Shown piece after piece: positions 60,161-64,000 of a stretch of 64,000 nt of DNA. Every line of letters starts with the position of its first letter. Position 1 is the first letter of the stretch. The notes below the pieces were generated by a model. It was not told where the DNA came from and made no database searches. It saw nothing but the letters and a program-made list of their open reading frames with translations. Origin of the DNA: Falsiroseomonas sp050563545 (GTDB lineage: Bacteria; Pseudomonadota; Alphaproteobacteria; Acetobacterales; Acetobacteraceae); assembly GCF_050563545.1 (NCBI RefSeq), contig NZ_JBNXUM010000001.1, positions 124,001 to 188,000 on the forward strand. Reading direction: 5' to 3'. The position numbers and the translations under genes are program-made.

Positions 60161-61660
60161 ATGCCAGCCGTCACCGAGACGCTCGAGACCGTCCAGTCCG
60201 TCACCGACTCCGGCTACAAGTACGGGTTCGAGACGGATATCGAGATGGAGTTCGCCCCCAAGGGGCTGAACGAGGACATCGTCCGCTTCATCAGCGCGAA
60301 GAAGAACGAGCCGGCCTGGCTGCTGGAATGGCGGCTGAAGGCCTTTGCGATGTGGAAGAAGATGGAGGAGCCGCGCTGGGCCGCGGTGAAGTATCCGCCG
60401 ATCGACTACCAGGACAGCTACTACTATGCCGCGCCGGTGAAGAAGGCCGGGCCGAAGTCGCTGGACGAGGTCGATCCCGAGCTGCTGAAGACCTACGCCA
60501 AGCTCGGCATCCCGCTAAAGGAGCAGGCGATCCTGGCCGGCGTCGAGGGCGCGGGCGACAGCCCGTCCGACAGCGGCCGCATGCCGATCGCGGTGGACGC
60601 GGTGTTCGACAGCGTCTCCGTCGCGACCTCCTACAAGGAGCGGCTGGGCAGGGAAGGCATCATCTTCTGCTCGATCAGCGAGGCGGTGCAGGAACACCCC
60701 GAGCTGGTGCGGCAGTATCTCGGCTCCGTCGTGCCGCAGGGCGACAATTTCTTCGCGGCGCTGAACAGCGCTGTCTTCACCGATGGCAGCTTCGTCTACA
60801 TCCCGAAGGGCGTGCGCTGCCCGATGGAGCTCAGCACCTATTTCCGCATCAATGCCAAGAGCACCGGCCAGTTCGAGCGCACGCTGATCATCGCCGATGA
60901 GCGCAGCCAGGTCAGCTACCTCGAGGGCTGCACGGCGCCGATGCGCGACGAGAACCAGCTGCATGCCGCGGTCGTCGAGCTCGTTGCGCTGGACGATGCG
61001 ACGATCAAGTACAGCACCGTGCAGAACTGGTACCCCGGCGACGCCGAGGGGCGCGGCGGCATCTACAACTTCGTCACCAAGCGCGGCGCCTGCCGCGGCG
61101 CGCGGTCGAAGATCAGCTGGACGCAGGTCGAGACGGGGAGCGCGATCACCTGGAAGTACCCGTCCTGCATTCTGCAGGGCGACGACAGCGTGGGCGAGTT
61201 CTACAGCGTCGCGATCACCAACAACCGCCAGCAGGCCGATACCGGGACCAAGATGTTCCATATCGGCCGGAACACGCGCAGCACGATCGTCAGCAAGGGC
61301 ATCAGCGCGGGCAAGGGGCAGAACACCTATCGGGGCCTGGTGAAGATCAGCCCGAAGGCGCATGGCGCGCGCAACTTCACGCAGTGCGACAGCCTGCTCA
61401 TCGGCGACAAGTGCGGCGCGCACACCGTGCCCTATATCGAGAACCGCTGCATGTCGGCGAAGGTGGAGCACGAGGCCACCACCAGCCGCATCGCGGAAGA
61501 TCAGCTCTTCTACTGCCGCCAGCGCGGCCTGAACGAGGAGGAGGCCGTCGGCATGATCGTCAACGGCTTCGCGCGGGAGGTCCTGAAGGAGCTTCCGATG
61601 GAGTTCGCGGTGGAAGCGCAGAAGCTGCTGGCGATCAGCCTTGAGGGATCCGTTGGTTAA
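60161..61660 (+). CDS. sufB: Fe-S cluster assembly scaffold protein SufB
   Basis: SufB is the scaffold on which new clusters are built in the SufBC2D complex. The 499-residue length is normal. The SufBD core is recognisable (YIPKGVRCPMELSTYFRIN, VSYLEGCTAP, DSLLIGDKCGAHTVPYIE), with conserved Cys and the C-terminal helix bundle binding SufC. It is the second gene of the suf operon. Confidence 0.97.
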   Translation: MPAVTETLETVQSVTDSGYKYGFETDIEMEFAPKGLNEDIVRFISAKKNEPAWLLEWRLKAFAMWKKMEEPRWAAVKYPPIDYQDSYYYAAPVKKAGPKSLDEVDPELLKTYAKLGIPLKEQAILAGVEGAGDSPSDSGRMPIAVDAVFDSVSVATSYKERLGREGIIFCSISEAVQEHPELVRQYLGSVVPQGDNFFAALNSAVFTDGSFVYIPKGVRCPMELSTYFRINAKSTGQFERTLIIADERSQVSYLEGCTAPMRDENQLHAAVVELVALDDATIKYSTVQNWYPGDAEGRGGIYNFVTKRGACRGARSKISWTQVETGSAITWKYPSCILQGDDSVGEFYSVAITNNRQQADTGTKMFHIGRNTRSTIVSKGISAGKGQNTYRGLVKISPKAHGARNFTQCDSLLIGDKCGAHTVPYIENRCMSAKVEHEATTSRIAEDQLFYCRQRGLNEEEAVGMIVNGFAREVLKELPMEFAVEAQKLLAISLEGSVG

Positions 61661-61661
61661 G

Positions 61662-62408
61662 ATGCTGAAGATCGAGAACCTGCACGCCACTGTCGACGGC
61701 AAGCAGATCCTGAATGGGCTGACGCTCGAGATCCCCTCGGGCGAGGTGCACGCGGTGATGGGGCCGAACGGCTCGGGCAAGTCCACGCTCGCCTATGTTC
61801 TGTCTGGTCGCGAGGGCTATGAGGTGACGGAAGGCGCCGTGACCTTCGATGGCCAGGACCTGCTGGCAATGGAGCCGGAGGAGCGCGCGGTGGCCGGCAT
61901 GTTCCTCGCCTTCCAGGCGCCCGTCGAGCTGCCGGGCGTGGGCAACGCCAACTTCCTGCGCACAGCGCTGAACGCGATCCGCCGCGCCAAGGGCGAGGCC
62001 GAGATCGACGCGATGCAGTTCCTCAAGCTCGCGCGTGCGCGGATGAAGGTGCTGAACATGCCGGACGACATGCTGAAGCGTCCGGTGAATGTCGGCTTCT
62101 CCGGCGGCGAGAAGAAGCGCAACGAGATGTTGCAGATGGCCCTCCTCTCGCCGCGCTTCGCGGTGCTGGACGAGACGGACAGCGGGCTCGATATCGATGC
62201 GCTGAAGTTGGTGGCGGACACCGTGAACAGCCTGCGAGGGCCGGATTTCTCCTCGCTCGTCATCACGCATTACCAGCGCCTGCTGAACCACATCGTGCCG
62301 GACCGCGTGCACGTCCTCTCGGCCGGGCGGATCATCAAGTCCGGCGGGCCGGAGCTCGCGCAGGAGTTGGAGGCGTCGGGCTACGCCGGCGTCCAGGCCG
62401 CGGCATGA
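61662..62408 (+). CDS. sufC: Fe-S assembly ATPase SufC
   Basis: The soluble ABC ATPase of the SUF machine, 248 residues. Walker A GPNGSGKST is at about 35-43, the signature is FSGGEKKRNE, Walker B is FAVLDETDSGLD and the H-loop VITHYQR. The ATG at 61662 follows the sufB stop by one base; an earlier in-frame codon at 61641 would overlap sufB and adds seven atypical residues. Confidence 0.97.
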   Translation: MLKIENLHATVDGKQILNGLTLEIPSGEVHAVMGPNGSGKSTLAYVLSGREGYEVTEGAVTFDGQDLLAMEPEERAVAGMFLAFQAPVELPGVGNANFLRTALNAIRRAKGEAEIDAMQFLKLARARMKVLNMPDDMLKRPVNVGFSGGEKKRNEMLQMALLSPRFAVLDETDSGLDIDALKLVADTVNSLRGPDFSSLVITHYQRLLNHIVPDRVHVLSAGRIIKSGGPELAQELEASGYAGVQAAA

Positions 62409-63715
62409 CGGCTGTCGGTGCAACAGGCGCGGCCGCGTTCCTCGGCCGCTACGAGGGGCTGCGCAGCCGCCTGCCCGGCGCACGCGTCGCCTGGGTGGAA
62501 GCGCTGCGCGACCGCGCCGCCGCGGCCTTCCGCGCGCAGGGCTTCCCGACGCGGCGGATCGAGGCGTGGAAGTACACGGACCTTGCGAGCGTGGCCGGTG
62601 CGAGCTTCGGCGAGCCGCTGACGGGCGTCGATGATGCGCTGGCCCTGCCCGCCACCGCCAACCCGCGCGCCGTCTTCGTGGATGGGCGCTTCCGGGCCGA
62701 CCTGTCGTCGCTGGATGGCCTGCCCTTCGCCGTGGAGAGCCTGGCCCAGGCCCTGCCTGGCCTCGAGGGCCGCATCGGCGCGATCGCGACCGTGGAGCAG
62801 CAGCCCATGGCCGCGCTGAACGGGATGCTGTTCGAGGATGGGCTGGTGGTGGACGTTCCCGCCGGCGTGTCGGGCGGCGTGCTGGAGATGATCCAGATCG
62901 CGACGGAAAGCGAGCGCGCGCCCGCCTACCACCCGCGCCACCTGGTGCGGCTCGGCGTCGGCGCGACGCTGACGCTGATCGACTCCGCGAGTGGTCCGGC
63001 CGGCGCGCGCTACCTGCATAATCCCGTCTTCGAGATCGAGGTGGCCCAGGGTGCGCGCCTGTCGCATGGCCGCCTGCAGCAGGAAGGCCATGACGGCGTC
63101 TTCCTTTCCACGGTCTACGCCCGCGTCGCGGCGGAGGGCACGTACGACAACTTCACGCTGAACGCCGGCGCCAAGCTCGCACGCAACGAGATCCATGTCG
63201 CGCTGAACGGCGCGAAGGCGCAGGCCCACATGAACGGCGTGCAGCTCGTCGGCGACGGGCAGCATGCGGACACCACGACCTCGCTCGATCACGCAGCGCC
63301 GGACTGCAGCAGCCGCCAGACCTACAAGACGGTGCTGGCCGGCCGCTCGCGCGGGGTTTTCCAGGGCAAGATCCTCGTCCACCAGGCCGCGCAGAAGACC
63401 GACGGCTACCAGATGAACCAGGCGCTGTTGCTGAGCGCCGAGGCCGAAATGGACAGCAAGCCGCAGCTCGAGATCTACGCCGACGACGTGAAGTGCAGCC
63501 ACGGCGCGACGGTGGGCGAGCTGGATGCCGACCACCTGTTCTTCCTGCGCAGCCGCGGCATCCCCGAGGCGCAGGCGAAGGCGATCCTGGTCGAGGCCTT
63601 CCTGACCGAGGCGATCGAGGCCGTGGCCGAGGAGCCCGTGCGCGAGGCGCTGAGCCGCGCCGTCGCGGGCTGGTGGCAGCGCCAGGGCATCGCCGGCGGG
63701 ATCGAGGTGGCGTGA
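62405..63715 (+). CDS. sufD: Fe-S cluster assembly protein SufD
   Basis: The SufB paralogue of the SufBC2D complex, 436 residues. Features are the N-terminal helical part with RRIEAWKYTDL, and the SufBD core ending in DDVKCSHGATVGELDADHLFFLRSRGI, where the conserved Cys and His lie. It overlaps sufC by four bases (ATGA). Confidence 0.96.
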   Translation: MTAVGATGAAAFLGRYEGLRSRLPGARVAWVEALRDRAAAAFRAQGFPTRRIEAWKYTDLASVAGASFGEPLTGVDDALALPATANPRAVFVDGRFRADLSSLDGLPFAVESLAQALPGLEGRIGAIATVEQQPMAALNGMLFEDGLVVDVPAGVSGGVLEMIQIATESERAPAYHPRHLVRLGVGATLTLIDSASGPAGARYLHNPVFEIEVAQGARLSHGRLQQEGHDGVFLSTVYARVAAEGTYDNFTLNAGAKLARNEIHVALNGAKAQAHMNGVQLVGDGQHADTTTSLDHAAPDCSSRQTYKTVLAGRSRGVFQGKILVHQAAQKTDGYQMNQALLLSAEAEMDSKPQLEIYADDVKCSHGATVGELDADHLFFLRSRGIPEAQAKAILVEAFLTEAIEAVAEEPVREALSRAVAGWWQRQGIAGGIEVA

Positions 63716-64000
63716 TGGACACGCACGTCACGCCCGGCCTGGATGTCGCGGCGATCCGCGCGGACTTCCCGATCCTGTCGGAGACGATCCGCGGCAAGCC
63801 CTTCACCTTCCTCGACAGCGGCGCCTCGGCGCAGAAGCCTCGGCAGGTGATCCAGGCGATGGTGCGGACGATGGAGACGCGCTACGCCAACGTCCATCGC
63901 GGCGCCTACTTCATGAGCGAGGCCGCGACGGAAGCGTATGAGGCCGCGCGCGGCGCCGTCGCGCGCTTCATCAATGCCGGCTCGGAACGCGAGATCGTCT
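63715..64000 (+). CDS. sufS: Cysteine desulfurase SufS, 3' end missing
   Basis: The first 95 residues of the PLP-dependent desulfurase that supplies sulfur to the SUF machine. The N-terminal signatures are FTFLDSGASAQKPRQVI and NVHRGAYFMSEAATEAYE, which match the SufS-type (group II) enzymes. The start overlaps the sufD stop by one base (TGATG). The catalytic Lys and Cys lie beyond the window. SufE/SufT genes may follow. Confidence 0.93.
   Translation, partial: MDTHVTPGLDVAAIRADFPILSETIRGKPFTFLDSGASAQKPRQVIQAMVRTMETRYANVHRGAYFMSEAATEAYEAARGAVARFINAGSEREIV

Overview
The window is very GC-rich, densely packed chromosomal DNA with strong GC bias at third codon positions. Gene content and order suggest an alphaproteobacterium: fabD-fabG-acpP-fabF-mltG, yicC-gmk, petABC, an Rrf2-regulated suf operon, an ECF42/DGPF pair and a Tad (Flp) pilus locus. 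The style of the small proteins and the Bug-type binding protein point to the Acetobacteraceae, near Roseomonas. That placement is an inference; no rRNA or other taxonomic marker is present. I found no tRNA, rRNA, CRISPR array or intact insertion sequence.

Layout. 1-11.4 kb is mainly housekeeping: a HAD hydrolase cut by the window edge, fatty-acid synthesis (fabD, fabG, acpP, fabF), cell wall (mltG), two transporters, a small heat-shock protein, an SDR, and yicC-gmk. 11.5-25.9 kb is a complete Tad pilus locus built as two diverging arms. The left arm reads leftwards (tadG, two tadE-like genes, the secretin cpaC, a short CpaD-like lipoprotein, tadD). The right arm reads rightwards (two flp pilins, cpaA, cpaB, cpaE, cpaF, tadB, tadC). 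A TPR/SPOR lipoprotein related to tadD converges on it. 25.9-33.3 kb is mixed: dienelactone hydrolase, DUF4169, a DGPF/YCII protein with its ECF42-type sigma factor, aquaporin Z, an HWE-type histidine kinase, mtnP and an SH3 lipoprotein. 33.4-37.3 kb carries the cytochrome bc1 operon petABC opposite hemF. 37.5-46.1 kb is the most accessory-looking part: an orphan subtilase, an acyltransferase remnant, small hydrophilic proteins, a decayed bacterioferritin gene next to a Fur-like palindrome, a tyrosine-phosphatase-like protein, a soluble two-PAS chemoreceptor and an ABC exporter. 46.4-49.1 kb is a compact leftward cluster (DUF1285, Nudix CoA pyrophosphatase, DUF6111, cca). 49.3-57.7 kb is a MoxR/DUF58/DUF4159/vWA (Bat-like) operon with an LtrA membrane protein embedded in it. 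58.7-64 kb ends with an alpha/beta hydrolase and the start of the suf operon (Rrf2 regulator, sufB, sufC, sufD, partial sufS).

Much of the non-obvious signal lies between genes. A GC-rich palindrome (arms CCCTCCCCCGC and GCGGGGGAGGG) recurs at several intergenic sites. A second repeat (GTGGGCACGCC...) lies just past the stop codons of two unrelated leftward genes. Many hairpins mark operon ends, and two pilin promoter regions share the same bipartite motif. No clearly new multi-gene system was found. The best candidates for follow-up are the shared flp upstream motif, the structured RNA regions of the Tad locus, the bacterioferritin ruin with its Fur-like site, and the small membrane peptides.
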